Assembly (NCBI RefSeq): GCF_023100945.1
Contig: NZ_CP064689.1
Location: 2,524,001 to 2,588,000, forward strand
Direction of reading: 5' to 3'
From: Bradyrhizobium sp. 200
GTDB taxonomy: Bacteria > Pseudomonadota > Alphaproteobacteria > Rhizobiales > Xanthobacteraceae
Length of the DNA: 64,000 nucleotides
In this document: piece after piece, positions 55,124 to 64,000 of the stretch
Layout: the number at the start of each line of letters is the position of its first letter
How positions within the stretch are numbered: the stretch's first letter is position 1
Position numbers and translations under genes: made by a program
The notes under the pieces: generated by a model
Told to the model about the DNA's origin: nothing
The model's database searches: none
Seen by the model: the letters and a program-made list of their open reading frames with translations, nothing else

Positions 55124-56113
55124 ATGCCAGAATCCATCCAAAATCCACCGATTGGCGCGGCCGATATCGAGGCTGCCGCCAAGGTGGTCGCGCCCTTTGC
55201 GGTGCGGACGCCACTATTGTCGTTCCCCGTTCTTAACGAGCGCGTCGGGACCAAGGTCTTCCTGAAGCTCGAAATGCTGCAGCGGACCGGATCGTTCAAG
55301 TTCCGCGGCGCCTTCAACAAGCTGGCCTCGATCCCGCAAGACAGACGCGGCGGCGGCGTGGTCGCGTTCTCTTCCGGCAACCACGCCCAAGGCGTGGCGG
55401 CGGCGGCGCAGATCCTCAGCATGCAGGCCACCATCGTGATGCCTGCGGACTCTCCGGTGACCAAGCGCGAGCGCACCAAGGGCTATGGCGCCGAGGTGGT
55501 GCTCTACGACCGCGACAGGGAAGACCGCGAAGCCATCGCCAACGGCATTGCCAGCAAACGCGGCGCGACGCTGGTCCGCCCCTATGACGATCCCTTTGTG
55601 ATCGCCGGACAGGGCACGGCGGGCCGCGAGATCGCCGAGGACATGGCGGCGCTCGGGCTTACCCCCGACATCGTGGTGGCGCCGGCATCGGGCGGCGGGC
55701 TGATCGCCGGCGTTGCGACGGCGGTGAAGGCAAAGTTTCCGCAAGCGCAGGTGATCGTCGCCGAGCCGAAGGACTATGACGATCATGGCCTGTCGCTGCG
55801 CGCAGGCCACCGCGAGGCCCATCACGCCGCCGGCCGCACCATCTGCGATGCGCTGATGGCGGCGATGCCGGGTGAACTCACCTTCTCGATCAACAGCAAG
55901 CTGCTCGCCAATGGCGTGACCGCATCCGACGAGGAAGTCGGCGCGGCAGTCGCCTATGCCTATCGGGAATTGAAGCTGGTGGTCGAGCCCGGCGGCGCCG
56001 TCGGCCTCGCCGCCTTGCTGGCCGGCCGCATCGATGCGAGGGGCAAGAACGTCGTCATCGTGCTCTCCGGCGGCAATGTCGACGCGGACCTGTTCGCCAA
56101 GCTGGTCGCCTGA
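55124..56113 (+). CDS. Threonine/serine dehydratase
   Basis: A 329-residue PLP enzyme. The PLP Lys is in GSFKFRGAFNK, the phosphate loop is SGGGLIAGV, and the Asn-rich FSSGNHAQGVA lies near residue 75. It lacks the C-terminal regulatory ACT-like domain of biosynthetic IlvA, so it matches the short catabolic TdcB/serine-racemase-like group. It removes the amino group from Thr or Ser to give 2-oxobutanoate or pyruvate. The start ATG 55124 is chosen over 55088. It ends before a strong terminator shared with the caspase-like gene. Confidence 0.9.
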   Translation: MPESIQNPPIGAADIEAAAKVVAPFAVRTPLLSFPVLNERVGTKVFLKLEMLQRTGSFKFRGAFNKLASIPQDRRGGGVVAFSSGNHAQGVAAAAQILSMQATIVMPADSPVTKRERTKGYGAEVVLYDRDREDREAIANGIASKRGATLVRPYDDPFVIAGQGTAGREIAEDMAALGLTPDIVVAPASGGGLIAGVATAVKAKFPQAQVIVAEPKDYDDHGLSLRAGHREAHHAAGRTICDALMAAMPGELTFSINSKLLANGVTASDEEVGAAVAYAYRELKLVVEPGGAVGLAALLAGRIDARGKNVVIVLSGGNVDADLFAKLVA

Positions 56114-56132
56114 TCATCCCGTCTCAAACGGA

Positions 56133-56163
56133 GCCGGGCAGAGCGCGTGCTCTGCCCGGTTTC
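56133..56163. terminator. Bidirectional terminator
   Basis: Stem CCGGGCAGAGC / GCTCTGCCCGG (56134-56144, 56149-56159) with a GCGT loop and TTT following on the plus strand, between convergent dehydratase and caspase-like genes. Confidence 0.75.
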
Positions 56164-56185
56164 GCAATTGGACGAAGCTCTCCCG

Positions 56186-57904
56186 TCAGCGCCGACCGAA
56201 GCCGCCGCCGCCGAACGACCGGCCGCCGAACGAGCCACCGCCGAACGAACTGCGGGCGAATGAATTGCGGGACGGGCTTGCGGCGAAGCGCTGGCTGAAG
56301 CCTCCGCCGCCCATGCCACTGTTGAAACGACGCGGCGCGGTGTTGACCATGGGCCTGTTGGTGACCCGCATCGGATGGCTGTTGAATTTGCCGGGCATGG
56401 TCGTGACCCTGCCGGTATTGCCGCTGTTTTTGCCGGCGTTGACAGGAAGCGTGTTGACCTTGCCAGGCAGGGTCGTGACCTTGCCCGCGTTGCCGTTGTT
56501 GCCGGCATTGACCGGAGTGGGGTTGATCTTGCCGGGCAGGGTGGTGATCTTACCTGGATTGCCGTTGTTGTTGCCGATGTTGGCCGGGTTGATCGTCCCA
56601 CCCTTGGCGGGAAGCGTAACGATCTTGGACGGCGAGGGCATATGAGCCTGAGCGCCAAAGTTACCGCCAAGATTGCCCTTGGAGATGCCCAGCGTCGGCT
56701 TGTTGCCAAAGTTCCCCGGCTTGAACGACGGCGACTGCTTCGCCAGATGCGTGAACTGCATCAGATGCACCGCCTTCGGCGCGACCTGCAGTTTCGCCGC
56801 AGACTTGGCGTAGGGGCTGTTGGAATAATTGTCGTGGAACGTCTTGTAGGCGAACGGCGAGTTCGCAAGCACCGCCTTGTGCCACGCCTTTGCCACCTGC
56901 AGATTGCCGAGCAGCACGCGGATGTGGTCGCACAGCGGGTCATGCGGGTAGAGCCGGATGAACTCCTCATAATATTCGGGCGAGCCTTCGGACAGCACGT
57001 AGTCGTAGGCCTGACGCACCGAACGCGACGGCAGATTCGCGGCGGCCTGCATGATCGGGGTGCGATCCGGCGCGCGGGTTGCGGCAACCGCCGTATCGCC
57101 GAAGAAATAGAAATCGGAGGTTAGCGACGAGCTTTCCCACGGCGTCTGACGGCCGTTGGTCGCGTTGTTGACCTGGAGCCGGATGCGCTTGAATAGCTGC
57201 TCGATCGGCAGGTTCGGCACGCGCGCGACATTCAGGAAAGCCGACGTATACGGGCTGTGGTTGCCGTCACCGTCCTGCGCCTCCATGCCCGGCGCAGTCG
57301 AGTAGCCGACGATCGAGCCGTTCGGCGCGTCGACGATGGCAAGACCCCGCCCGGTGTCATTGACCTCCGGGAACGGATTGTTGCGGCAGGCGTCGAGCAC
57401 CACGATACGCATTCGGCTCTGGATCGATTCCAGCGTGCCCATCAGGTCGACCAGCCGCAGCGAATTGCCGTCGAGATCGGACGGCGAGGAGATTTTTGCG
57501 TCGACCGGAAGCAGGTAGTTCTCGCCCGCGACCTGCACGCCGTGGCCGGCATAGTAGATCATGGCGACGGTGCCGGGGCCGCGCTCGGCGACCCTGGCGG
57601 AGAAGTCCTGCACGACCCTGACCATGTCGCTGCGCGTCAGGTCGGTCGCCTGGGTGACCTCGAAGCCGGCCGAGTTCAGAAGCTGCGCGACCGATTGCGC
57701 GTCGTTGCCGGGATTGGCGAGCTTTGGTGCGGTCTGGTAGTTCGAATTGCCGATCACCAGCGCGATGCGTTGATCTACCGGCGGCGGCGTTTGCATGCCG
57801 TTGCGAATGTCGGCGTTCGGGGCTTCGGCGAAAGCAGCGCCGGCGAAGCCCAACACGCCTGCCAGCAGGCTGGCAGATAGCAGCAGTGACTTGAAACGGG
57901 ACAT
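56186..57904 (-). CDS. Secreted caspase-like (peptidase C14) protein with repetitive tail
   Basis: A 572-residue protein. A signal peptide spans residues 1-26 (cleavage near AAFA). A caspase-like domain spans about 45-260 with H121 in YYAGHGV and C173 in LDACRNNP. Residues 300-400 are a helical region, then about 430-515 carry four repeats around the TTLPGK motif and Asn/Gly-rich linkers, and the end is Gly/Ser/Phe/Arg-rich (SSFGGGSFGGRSFGG). It is a second, differently built caspase homologue beside the TPR-type at 5018. The target and role are unknown. Confidence 0.85.
   Translation of the reverse strand: MSRFKSLLLSASLLAGVLGFAGAAFAEAPNADIRNGMQTPPPVDQRIALVIGNSNYQTAPKLANPGNDAQSVAQLLNSAGFEVTQATDLTRSDMVRVVQDFSARVAERGPGTVAMIYYAGHGVQVAGENYLLPVDAKISSPSDLDGNSLRLVDLMGTLESIQSRMRIVVLDACRNNPFPEVNDTGRGLAIVDAPNGSIVGYSTAPGMEAQDGDGNHSPYTSAFLNVARVPNLPIEQLFKRIRLQVNNATNGRQTPWESSSLTSDFYFFGDTAVAATRAPDRTPIMQAAANLPSRSVRQAYDYVLSEGSPEYYEEFIRLYPHDPLCDHIRVLLGNLQVAKAWHKAVLANSPFAYKTFHDNYSNSPYAKSAAKLQVAPKAVHLMQFTHLAKQSPSFKPGNFGNKPTLGISKGNLGGNFGAQAHMPSPSKIVTLPAKGGTINPANIGNNNGNPGKITTLPGKINPTPVNAGNNGNAGKVTTLPGKVNTLPVNAGKNSGNTGRVTTMPGKFNSHPMRVTNRPMVNTAPRRFNSGMGGGGFSQRFAASPSRNSFARSSFGGGSFGGRSFGGGGFGRR
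56360..56620 (-). repeat. Degenerate tandem repeat coding for the caspase tail
   Basis: Four units of about 60-70 nt that encode variants of TTLPGK followed by NxxPVNAGNNGN. Copies differ at several positions, so this is an old repeat, prone to length change. Confidence 0.7.
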
Positions 57905-57969
57905 CGCGGTGCTCCTTCTCTCCTTGGAGATTTGAGAAGCACGCTAGGTTGAGGCGGGCGTCATTGTAC

Positions 57970-59100
57970 GTGACGCCGATCACGCTGCTGCGGGAGGCGC
58001 CGCAGCCCTTGCCGCCGTTCGGTGCAACTGACAGTCTTGGGTTGCGGGAAGTCGAAGGAACCCGAGATGGGGTAAGCTTCGGGCTAAAGATCACGACAGG
58101 AATCATCGCAGCGGTGCTCATCATCGCGGCGTTGGCGCAGGCGAGCAGGGTATTCGCGCCGCTTGCGGCGGCGATCTTTATCATCGCCATCGTCTGGCCG
58201 GTCCAGAAGCAGTTGCAGTCGTGGATGCCGAAGCTGGTCGCGCTGGCGATCACCGTCATCGCCACGGTGGCAATCTGTCTCGGCTTCGCCTCGCTCGCGG
58301 CCTGGGGATTTGGTCGCGTCGGCCGATCGCTGGTCGCAGAGTTGCCGCGCTACCAGGCCCTCTATTCGGCGATGGTGATCTGGCTCGACGGCCACGGCGT
58401 TTCGGTCGCAGGGCTTTGGGCCGAACATTTCAACGTAGGTTGGCTGCTGCGCGCGACGCAGTATGTCACCGGGCGCCTCAACACCACGCTCACCTTCTGG
58501 GTGATTGCGCTGGTTTACGTCATGCTCGGACTTCTCGAAGTCGATAATGTCAGGCAGAAGATCGAGCGGCTGGATAATCGTACCGCGGCACGCGTGCTGC
58601 TCGACGGCAGCGCCGCGACCGCGGCGAAATTTCGAAGATACCTGCTGGTGCGGACGAAAATGAGCGCGGTGACCGGTCTTCTGGTCGGTGCTTTCGCAGG
58701 GATTGCCGGCTTGCCATTCGCGCTCGAGTGGGGCGTGATTGCCTTTGTGCTCAACTACATTCCATTCATTGGTCCTTTCGTCGCAACGCTGTTTCCGACC
58801 TTGCTGGCGATGACGCAGTTCGAGAGCTGGCCCGCTGTCCTGGGCCTCTTCGTCTGCCTGAACGTCATTCAGTTCGTGGTCGGCAGCTACATCGAACCGC
58901 GGGTGGCCGGCACCATGCTGTCGATTTCGCCCGTGGTTGTGCTGTTTTCGATCTTCTTCTGGACGTTCCTGTGGGGCCTGTTCGGGACCTTTATCGGCGT
59001 GCCGATCGGGCTCGCAATACTGACCTTCTGTGCCGCGCACCCGTCAAGCCGCTGGATTGCCGATCTGCTTGGCGGACCAGATCCGGCGAAGCCCGGCTAG
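57970..59100 (+). CDS. AI-2E family transporter (PerM/YdiK-like)
   Basis: About 376 residues with around eight transmembrane helices. Conserved features are the PLAAAIFIIAIVWPVQ start of the core, GVIAFVLNYIPFIGPFVATL and FFWTFLWGLFGTFIGVPIGL near the C-terminus. Members export small molecules such as AI-2 or act in Na+/H+ exchange; the substrate is not deducible. The start is uncertain: GTG 57970 is chosen, while TTG 57949 is possible. The stop overlaps that of the convergent gene at 59097 by 4 nt. Confidence 0.82.
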   Translation: MTPITLLREAPQPLPPFGATDSLGLREVEGTRDGVSFGLKITTGIIAAVLIIAALAQASRVFAPLAAAIFIIAIVWPVQKQLQSWMPKLVALAITVIATVAICLGFASLAAWGFGRVGRSLVAELPRYQALYSAMVIWLDGHGVSVAGLWAEHFNVGWLLRATQYVTGRLNTTLTFWVIALVYVMLGLLEVDNVRQKIERLDNRTAARVLLDGSAATAAKFRRYLLVRTKMSAVTGLLVGAFAGIAGLPFALEWGVIAFVLNYIPFIGPFVATLFPTLLAMTQFESWPAVLGLFVCLNVIQFVVGSYIEPRVAGTMLSISPVVVLFSIFFWTFLWGLFGTFIGVPIGLAILTFCAAHPSSRWIADLLGGPDPAKPG

Positions 59101-60839
59101 CAGTCTTTCTCGCCTGCGATCTCCACCCGCTCTGGCGGAAGCAGGCCAAGCTGTCCGTTCGGACCAGCCGTCAGCGTGTGAATGTAGAAAGAAGTCGCCG
59201 CATCGTCGGTCCCACCCATTACCGGTGAAGGCGCCGAGATGATCTTCAGGCGACCGCATGTGCCGATCCAGTCGATATGACGGTGACCATGCATCACGAC
59301 GGCGCGATCCGCCATCGCTGCCAGCCTGCGGACGAACCAGCTTCCATTGATCAATGCCGTTCCGATGCGTTCGGAAAACGCCTTCACCGGCATGGGATAT
59401 TCCACCACATGGTGGTGCAAGGCGACGATCCACCGCGCCTTCGGAAAATGTGCCGCCGCGTGCTCGAAGCGATGCGTCTGTTCAAGGGACACCAGTCCGA
59501 GCGCGTTGGTGAAGGAGAAGTGGGTTTCCGCATTGGAGTTCAGGATCGCTATTCCGAGGCCGTCATCGGTGTCCGGCGGCAGGATTATCGGAAACAGGTC
59601 GTCGAAGAGCCCGCGCAGCGCCGCCGCGCGGCGCAGGCCGCCATGCGCCGCAAGCGCCACGATCGCATCACGGTGCGGCGCTAGCGCCTGATGCAGCGTG
59701 GCGGCCGGCTTTCCTCTGGCATCGACGACGTGCACGCGATCGCCCTGTATGGCTGCGAGTGCCGACAGGGTTCGAATCTGCCGCAAACGCTTGTTCGGGC
59801 TGAAGGGCAGGTCGAGCCGGGCCGGATTCGCGCGGTCGACGATGTTGACGTCGTGATTGCCCGGCAGCAGGATCGTGCGCGCGGCAAGTTCCGGATGAAG
59901 CGCCATGGCGTCGAGGAACGCGGCCCATTCGCTGGCGCGGCCGGCGTCGGTCATATCGCCGCTGATCAGGATGTGGTCGAGCGGGTCGATCGCATGAATG
60001 GCGGCGAGATGCGTCAGGAGTCGCCCGAGCCGGCCATTGCCGCGCGGGCCCGAGCGTCCGCTTTCGATGCGGAAGCCATATTGTTCGCCGATCACGTGAA
60101 GGTCCGACAGATGCGCCACGCGCCAGCTACGGCATCCGGAGGACGCGGTATCGAACGCGGCGAGATCGACGGGTTGCGGCATGCTGGCATCCGCAAATCC
60201 CCAAACCAGCGATGCGGCCGCCAGATATGCGGACAGCAGCACGACGGCATTTGCGAGCGTCGGCACAGCGAGGCGATGGAGCAAGACCAGGTCGTTCCAG
60301 CTACCTGTCCAACGCGAGGCAGGCCAGGCCGCAATCGCGATCAGTACCGCGCATGTCGACAGCATGATGGCGGCGCCGACCGAATTGACGCTGCGCAGCC
60401 GCGCCCGGCCGGCGGGAGTCAGGTTCCTGCCCCACATCCGTTCCGTCAGGTGACGCAACGCCTCGCGGCCGAACGCGTAGCCGGGCTGCACGGCGAGTGC
60501 GTTGAGCGACCAGAAACTGGTCTCGGCGATCCGAAACAGCGGGCGCCATCCGATCCATCCCAGCGCAGCAATCGCGACCAGGACGAGGGCCGTGCCGATC
60601 CCGGTCAGTGCTGCGAGCCGTTCCGACAATTTCGAAAACCAGGCGGAAGCCAGCAACGGCGCCAGACCCAGCAGCACCGCCGGCAACAGCAGCAACACGG
60701 TCCAGGCGAACAGCAGCTTCGGAAGACTGATTTCGACGAGCAGGCTTCCGGCAATCGCGAGCAGCGACCGCTGCCCGGGACTGGCAGCATCGTCCTCGAT
60801 ATCGCCGTGGCGCGGATCGATCAGCATACGGTCTTCCAT
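59097..60839 (-). CDS. Membrane-anchored metallophosphoesterase
   Basis: About 580 residues. Several transmembrane helices occupy roughly residues 25-215, and a calcineurin-type phosphoesterase follows with HLSDLHVIG, ISGDMTD, LPGNHDVN, LHHHVVEYP and MHGHRHID. The membrane part does not match a known phosphoesterase subfamily closely. Substrate is unknown; location at the membrane suggests lipid or cyclic nucleotide. The start is uncertain: ATG 60839 is used; the ATG at 60827 has the better ribosome site. Confidence 0.82.
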   Translation of the reverse strand: MEDRMLIDPRHGDIEDDAASPGQRSLLAIAGSLLVEISLPKLLFAWTVLLLLPAVLLGLAPLLASAWFSKLSERLAALTGIGTALVLVAIAALGWIGWRPLFRIAETSFWSLNALAVQPGYAFGREALRHLTERMWGRNLTPAGRARLRSVNSVGAAIMLSTCAVLIAIAAWPASRWTGSWNDLVLLHRLAVPTLANAVVLLSAYLAAASLVWGFADASMPQPVDLAAFDTASSGCRSWRVAHLSDLHVIGEQYGFRIESGRSGPRGNGRLGRLLTHLAAIHAIDPLDHILISGDMTDAGRASEWAAFLDAMALHPELAARTILLPGNHDVNIVDRANPARLDLPFSPNKRLRQIRTLSALAAIQGDRVHVVDARGKPAATLHQALAPHRDAIVALAAHGGLRRAAALRGLFDDLFPIILPPDTDDGLGIAILNSNAETHFSFTNALGLVSLEQTHRFEHAAAHFPKARWIVALHHHVVEYPMPVKAFSERIGTALINGSWFVRRLAAMADRAVVMHGHRHIDWIGTCGRLKIISAPSPVMGGTDDAATSFYIHTLTAGPNGQLGLLPPERVEIAGEKDC

Positions 60840-60891
60840 GCTGACAGGTCCGCGCTCCACAGTCGATCTTACCCCAGTTGGCCGCAGCGCC

Positions 60892-61413
60892 TTAGGCAGC
60901 GTTCGTCTTGGGCGTTGCCTGCTCGGTCGTCGCCTTCGCGAGCGCGTCGCGAAGCTGCTGTTCCTTGGTGTCGTCCAGCGAAGTCTTGAGCACGGTGCCT
61001 CCCGCGTCCTGAATCTCGCGCAGCACCTTGTCCGGCGTCATATTCTTGATGAGTACGAACAGCGCAGCGTTGCCGGGCTGCATTTTCCCTGAGAGTTCCT
61101 TCATGAAGGCGTCATCGATGCCGTAGTCCGACAGGGCGCCGCCGAGCGCGCCCGAAGCTGCGCCGAGGGCAACACCAAGGATCGGATTGAGGAAGATCAC
61201 GCCGATCAGGAGCCCCCAGAAACTGCCCGATACGGCTCCCACGGCTGTCGTGTTGACGAGCTGGTTCAGTTTGACGGGGCCGGCTTCCGTCTTCACTGCA
61301 ATCACGGCGTCGCTGATCGTGATCAGATATTCCTTTTGCAGTTTGAACAGGCGCTGCCGCACCTCTTCGGCCTTTGCTTCGGATGGATAGATGATCGCGA
61401 CTAGATCTGACAT
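60892..61413 (-). CDS. DUF1269-family protein
   Basis: A 173-residue protein. It starts MSDLVAIIYPSEAKAEEVRQ, has a glycine-rich hydrophobic hairpin (GLLIGVIFLNPILGVALGAA) near residue 70 and a Lys/Thr-rich acidic tail. DUF1269 proteins are small membrane-associated proteins of unknown role. The ATG at 61413 is fixed by GGAGG 7 nt upstream. It follows the phosphoesterase gene on the same strand by 52 nt, in opposite order of transcription (this gene first), so they could share a message. Confidence 0.85.
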   Translation of the reverse strand: MSDLVAIIYPSEAKAEEVRQRLFKLQKEYLITISDAVIAVKTEAGPVKLNQLVNTTAVGAVSGSFWGLLIGVIFLNPILGVALGAASGALGGALSDYGIDDAFMKELSGKMQPGNAALFVLIKNMTPDKVLREIQDAGGTVLKTSLDDTKEQQLRDALAKATTEQATPKTNAA

Positions 61414-61947
61414 CTCCGTATCCTCCAGCTCGATATGATGGACATGATGGTGGCCGCGCAGGCGCTCTTGACGGGTCAAACTCCCTCGCCCGCGCAGCGC
61501 GTAACGTCGCTGCCGGCAAGTCCGTCGGCGGCGAACGACCCGGCAGGAGTCGTCGATCTATCAGCGGAAAACGGCCGGGTCGCCCGGTGGCCGTGCGGCT
61601 CAAGTACACGGTATCACAACCTGGGACTGAACGGATCACGCTTCGCTGATTGCGCTCATCAAACGGTGGGAGCACCCGGTCAAATTGATTTCTAATTCGC
61701 CTAGGTTTTGTCGGTGTATCGCCAGCGCGGCGCGATTTGTCACAAAGTGTTGTAGTAGAACACATACACCGCAAACCGACTTTAAGGTTGTGTGGTTGAC
61801 TCGATGCACCCGCGAGCACTACGTTTGCTGCAGGTCATAAGAAACTGAAGCGGTCGCCGGAGATCGTTTTCCGGTGTCTAACTTGTGTGTTGTTGAACGG
61901 CTCGGCGATCTCCAGGGGAGATTGGTCCAGCCGGGTGGAGGGGTCCA
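61414..61947. other. Gene-free region between divergent DUF1269 and glutaminase genes
   Basis: A 534-nt spacer that must hold promoters for both. The half near 61700-61850 is AT-richer and includes the direct motif TTGTCACAAAGTG. I see no convincing small gene, repeat or riboswitch. Confidence 0.5.
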
Positions 61948-62946
61948 ATGGACTTTCCTTCGATCGCAAGACAATCAGAACGGCCATACATCTCGACAGG
62001 ACATCTGCCCGAGCCGGAGATGGTGCAGAGGCTGGTGTCAGACGCACACCGGCGTTTCAAGTCGAACGGCGACGGGCAAAATTCACAGGTCTATCCAGCG
62101 CTCGCCAGGGTTCCGCGAGAATTGTTCGGGATCTGTGTGGCCGGCACCAGCGGGCGCGTCTATGAGGCCGGCGACACCGAGTTCAAATTCTCGATCATGA
62201 GCGTGTCGAAGCCGTTCGTGTTCGCGCTGGTTTGCGAGACGATCGGCCCCGAGGAGGCGCGCGCAAGACTGGGCGCGAACGCCACAGGATTGCCGTTCAA
62301 CTCGCTCGCCGCCGTCGAGCAGGGCGCCGGCCGGACCAATCCGATGGTGAATGCGGGCGCGATTGCGACGACGAGTCTGGTGCCGGGCCTGACGGCGGAA
62401 GGTCAATGGCAGTTCATTCACGACGGGCTGTCGCGCTTTGCCGGCCGCAAGCTCGCGCTCAATGAAGAGGTTTACGCCTCGGCGTCGCAGACGAACTACC
62501 GCAACCGTAGTATCGCCCGGTTGCTGCAGAGCTACGACCGCATCTATTGCGACCCCAAGCAGGCGACCGATCTCTACACCCGGCAGTGTTCGCTGAATGT
62601 AAGCGCCAGGGATCTGGCGGTGATGGGCGCGACGCTGGCGGACGGCGGCGTGAATCCCGTTACCCGGCAGCGCGTGGTCGATGCTTCGGTCTGCCACTAT
62701 GCGCTCACCGCGATGATAACAGCGGGACTGTATGAGACCTCGGGCGACTGGCTTTACGACATCGGCCTGCCCGGCAAGAGCGGGATCGGCGGCGGCATCG
62801 TCGCGGTTTCTCCGGGCAAAGGCGGCTTCGGCACTTTCGCGCCGCCGCTCGATGCGGCCGGCAACAGCGTGAAGGGGCAGCTCGCGGCAAAATTCCTGTC
62901 GCAGCGGCTGGGAATGGATCTGTTCGTCTCTCAACCGGAACCTTGA
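61948..62946 (+). CDS. glsA: Glutaminase
   Basis: A 332-residue serine-dependent glutaminase (beta-lactamase-like fold) that converts glutamine to glutamate and ammonia. The Ser/Lys catalytic motif is in SIMSVSKPFVFAL, and later motifs are NPMVNAGAIA, the Tyr-bearing QTNYRNRSIARLL and GLPGKSGIGGGIVAV. The ribosome site GGAGGGG is 3-9 nt upstream of ATG 61948. An MFS transporter gene begins 73 nt later, so the two may be co-transcribed. Confidence 0.94.
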   Translation: MDFPSIARQSERPYISTGHLPEPEMVQRLVSDAHRRFKSNGDGQNSQVYPALARVPRELFGICVAGTSGRVYEAGDTEFKFSIMSVSKPFVFALVCETIGPEEARARLGANATGLPFNSLAAVEQGAGRTNPMVNAGAIATTSLVPGLTAEGQWQFIHDGLSRFAGRKLALNEEVYASASQTNYRNRSIARLLQSYDRIYCDPKQATDLYTRQCSLNVSARDLAVMGATLADGGVNPVTRQRVVDASVCHYALTAMITAGLYETSGDWLYDIGLPGKSGIGGGIVAVSPGKGGFGTFAPPLDAAGNSVKGQLAAKFLSQRLGMDLFVSQPEP

Positions 62947-63019
62947 GGCAGATGTAAAGAGCGGTTCGCCGAGCTGACAGGCCGATCGATCCGAAAACCG
63001 AGCAATTCGGGAGGACGCC

Positions 63020-64000
63020 ATGGCAACGCACTCGATGTCGATTGGAGCAGTCCGGGAACAAGCGCGGGATTCATGGGTGCCGATGATCGCGATCGCGCTC
63101 GGCCAGATGATCATGTCCTTCAACGTCGCCTCGCTGCCGGTTGCGCTCGGCGGGATGGTCAAGAGTTTTGGTGTGCCGCCGACGACGGTCGCCACGGGCA
63201 TCGTGGCCTATTCGATGCTGGTGGCCGGCTTCGTCATGCTCGGCGCCAAGCTCGCGCAGCGGTTCGGCGCGCTACAAGTCTTCCGCTTCGCCGTCGTCCT
63301 GTTCTGTGCATCGCAAATCCTGATGACGTTTAGCCCCACGGCGACGTTGATGATATCAGCGCAGGCGCTTTGCGGCGCGGCGGGCGCGGTCATCGTGCCG
63401 TCGCTGGTGGCGCTGATCGCCGAGAACTATGCGGGGCGGCAGCAGGCGACGGCGGTGGGCGCGCTCGGCTCGGCGCGTGCGGCGGCCGGCGTGCTGGCGT
63501 TCATCATCGGAGGCGTGCTGGGCACCTATATCGGCTGGCGCCCGGCGTTCGGAATCCTGATCGCGGTTTCCGCCATCGTCTTCCTTCTGAGCTTCCGTCT
63601 CAAGCGCGACTACGGCCGCCCGGACGTGCAGATCGATGTCTTTGGCGTGGTTCTGGCTGCCTCAGCCATCGTTCTCATCAGTTTCGGCTTCAATAACCTG
63701 AACGGCTGGGGCCTTGCACTGGCGACTGCCAATGCGCCGTTCGATCTGCTCGGCCTTTCGCCGGCGCCGGTCATGATCATTCTCGGCGTGGTGCTCGGCC
63801 AGGCCTTCCTGACGTGGACGCACCGGCGGCAGGCGGCGGGGAAGACGCCGCTGCTGGCGCTTGAGGTGATCGACTCGCCGGAGGAGCGCAGCGCCGTCTA
63901 CGCGCTGTTTGCCGTGGTCGCGTTGGAGGCGGCGCTGAATTTCTCGGTGCCGCTGTATATCCAGATCGTTCAGGGCCGCTCGCCGCTCGCGACCGCCATT
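63020..64000 (+). CDS. MFS transporter (5' part, runs off the window)
   Basis: ATG 63020 with a GGGAGGA ribosome site opens a frame that stays open for 327 codons to the window end. The protein has multiple transmembrane helices: MIAIALGQMIMSFNVASLPV, the motif A-like loop AKLAQRFGALQVFRF, GALGSARAAAGVLAFIIGG and later RSPLATAI. It resembles the 14-helix DHA2-type drug exporters. The 3' end and therefore the substrate range are not visible. Confidence 0.85.
   Translation, partial: MATHSMSIGAVREQARDSWVPMIAIALGQMIMSFNVASLPVALGGMVKSFGVPPTTVATGIVAYSMLVAGFVMLGAKLAQRFGALQVFRFAVVLFCASQILMTFSPTATLMISAQALCGAAGAVIVPSLVALIAENYAGRQQATAVGALGSARAAAGVLAFIIGGVLGTYIGWRPAFGILIAVSAIVFLLSFRLKRDYGRPDVQIDVFGVVLAASAIVLISFGFNNLNGWGLALATANAPFDLLGLSPAPVMIILGVVLGQAFLTWTHRRQAAGKTPLLALEVIDSPEERSAVYALFAVVALEAALNFSVPLYIQIVQGRSPLATAI

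Overview
This is a 64 kb chromosomal stretch of about 63-65% GC from an alphaproteobacterium, most likely Bradyrhizobium or a close relative in the Nitrobacteraceae. The pointers are the liv-type ABC operon, a heptose and diamino-sugar envelope cluster, form II CoxL, several palindromic repeat families that I associate with Bradyrhizobium genomes, and a TTAA-N7-TTAA (CtrA-type) box. The assignment rests on protein style and repeats, not on a marker gene. No rRNA, tRNA or CRISPR was seen.

Layout. 0-5 kb: the end of a branched-chain amino-acid ABC operon (binding protein, LivH, LivM, LivG, LivF) followed by a MetE-C-terminal-type methyltransferase. 5-13 kb: a periplasmic TPR/caspase-like protein, a helix-turn-helix plus methyltransferase-like protein of unknown role, then metK and ahcY (SAM cycle) separated by a hairpin terminator, a flavin monooxygenase and a 50-residue protein behind a CtrA-type box. 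13-21 kb: a repeat patch, a lower-GC gene that fuses a trypsin-like protease to a DNA/RNA non-specific endonuclease (the most unusual gene here), a type-I-secretion-like ABC exporter, an EthD protein, a divergent SDR/LysR pair and an FAH-family hydrolase.

21-43 kb: an envelope polysaccharide/LPS cluster. It holds an MsbA-like exporter, galE, an LpcC-like core glycosyltransferase, the heptose genes gmhB, waaF, hldD and hldE, two tandem O-antigen-ligase-like proteins, a CapD/FlaA1 dehydratase, a low-GC family 2 glycosyltransferase, a flippase-like membrane protein, UDP-glucuronate epimerase, manC, an oxidoreductase/aminotransferase pair that may make the diamino sugar of lipid A, and murJ. Together these cover sugar-nucleotide supply, core assembly, O-chain attachment and membrane flipping. 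gmhA is not in the window.

43-50 kb: an orphan form II CoxL molybdenum hydroxylase, two c-type cytochromes, a CHRD protein, a membrane-anchored J-domain protein, a stand-alone AsnC ligand-binding domain and thiD. 50-53 kb: an accessory scar with a toxin/immunity-like pair fused head-to-head to a truncated phage structural gene, then a second copy, inverted, of the composite repeat seen at 13 kb. 53-64 kb: a metallophosphoesterase/glycosyltransferase pair, threonine dehydratase, a second caspase-like protein with a repetitive tail, an AI-2E-family membrane protein, a membrane phosphoesterase, a DUF1269 protein, glutaminase and the start of an MFS transporter that runs off the window.
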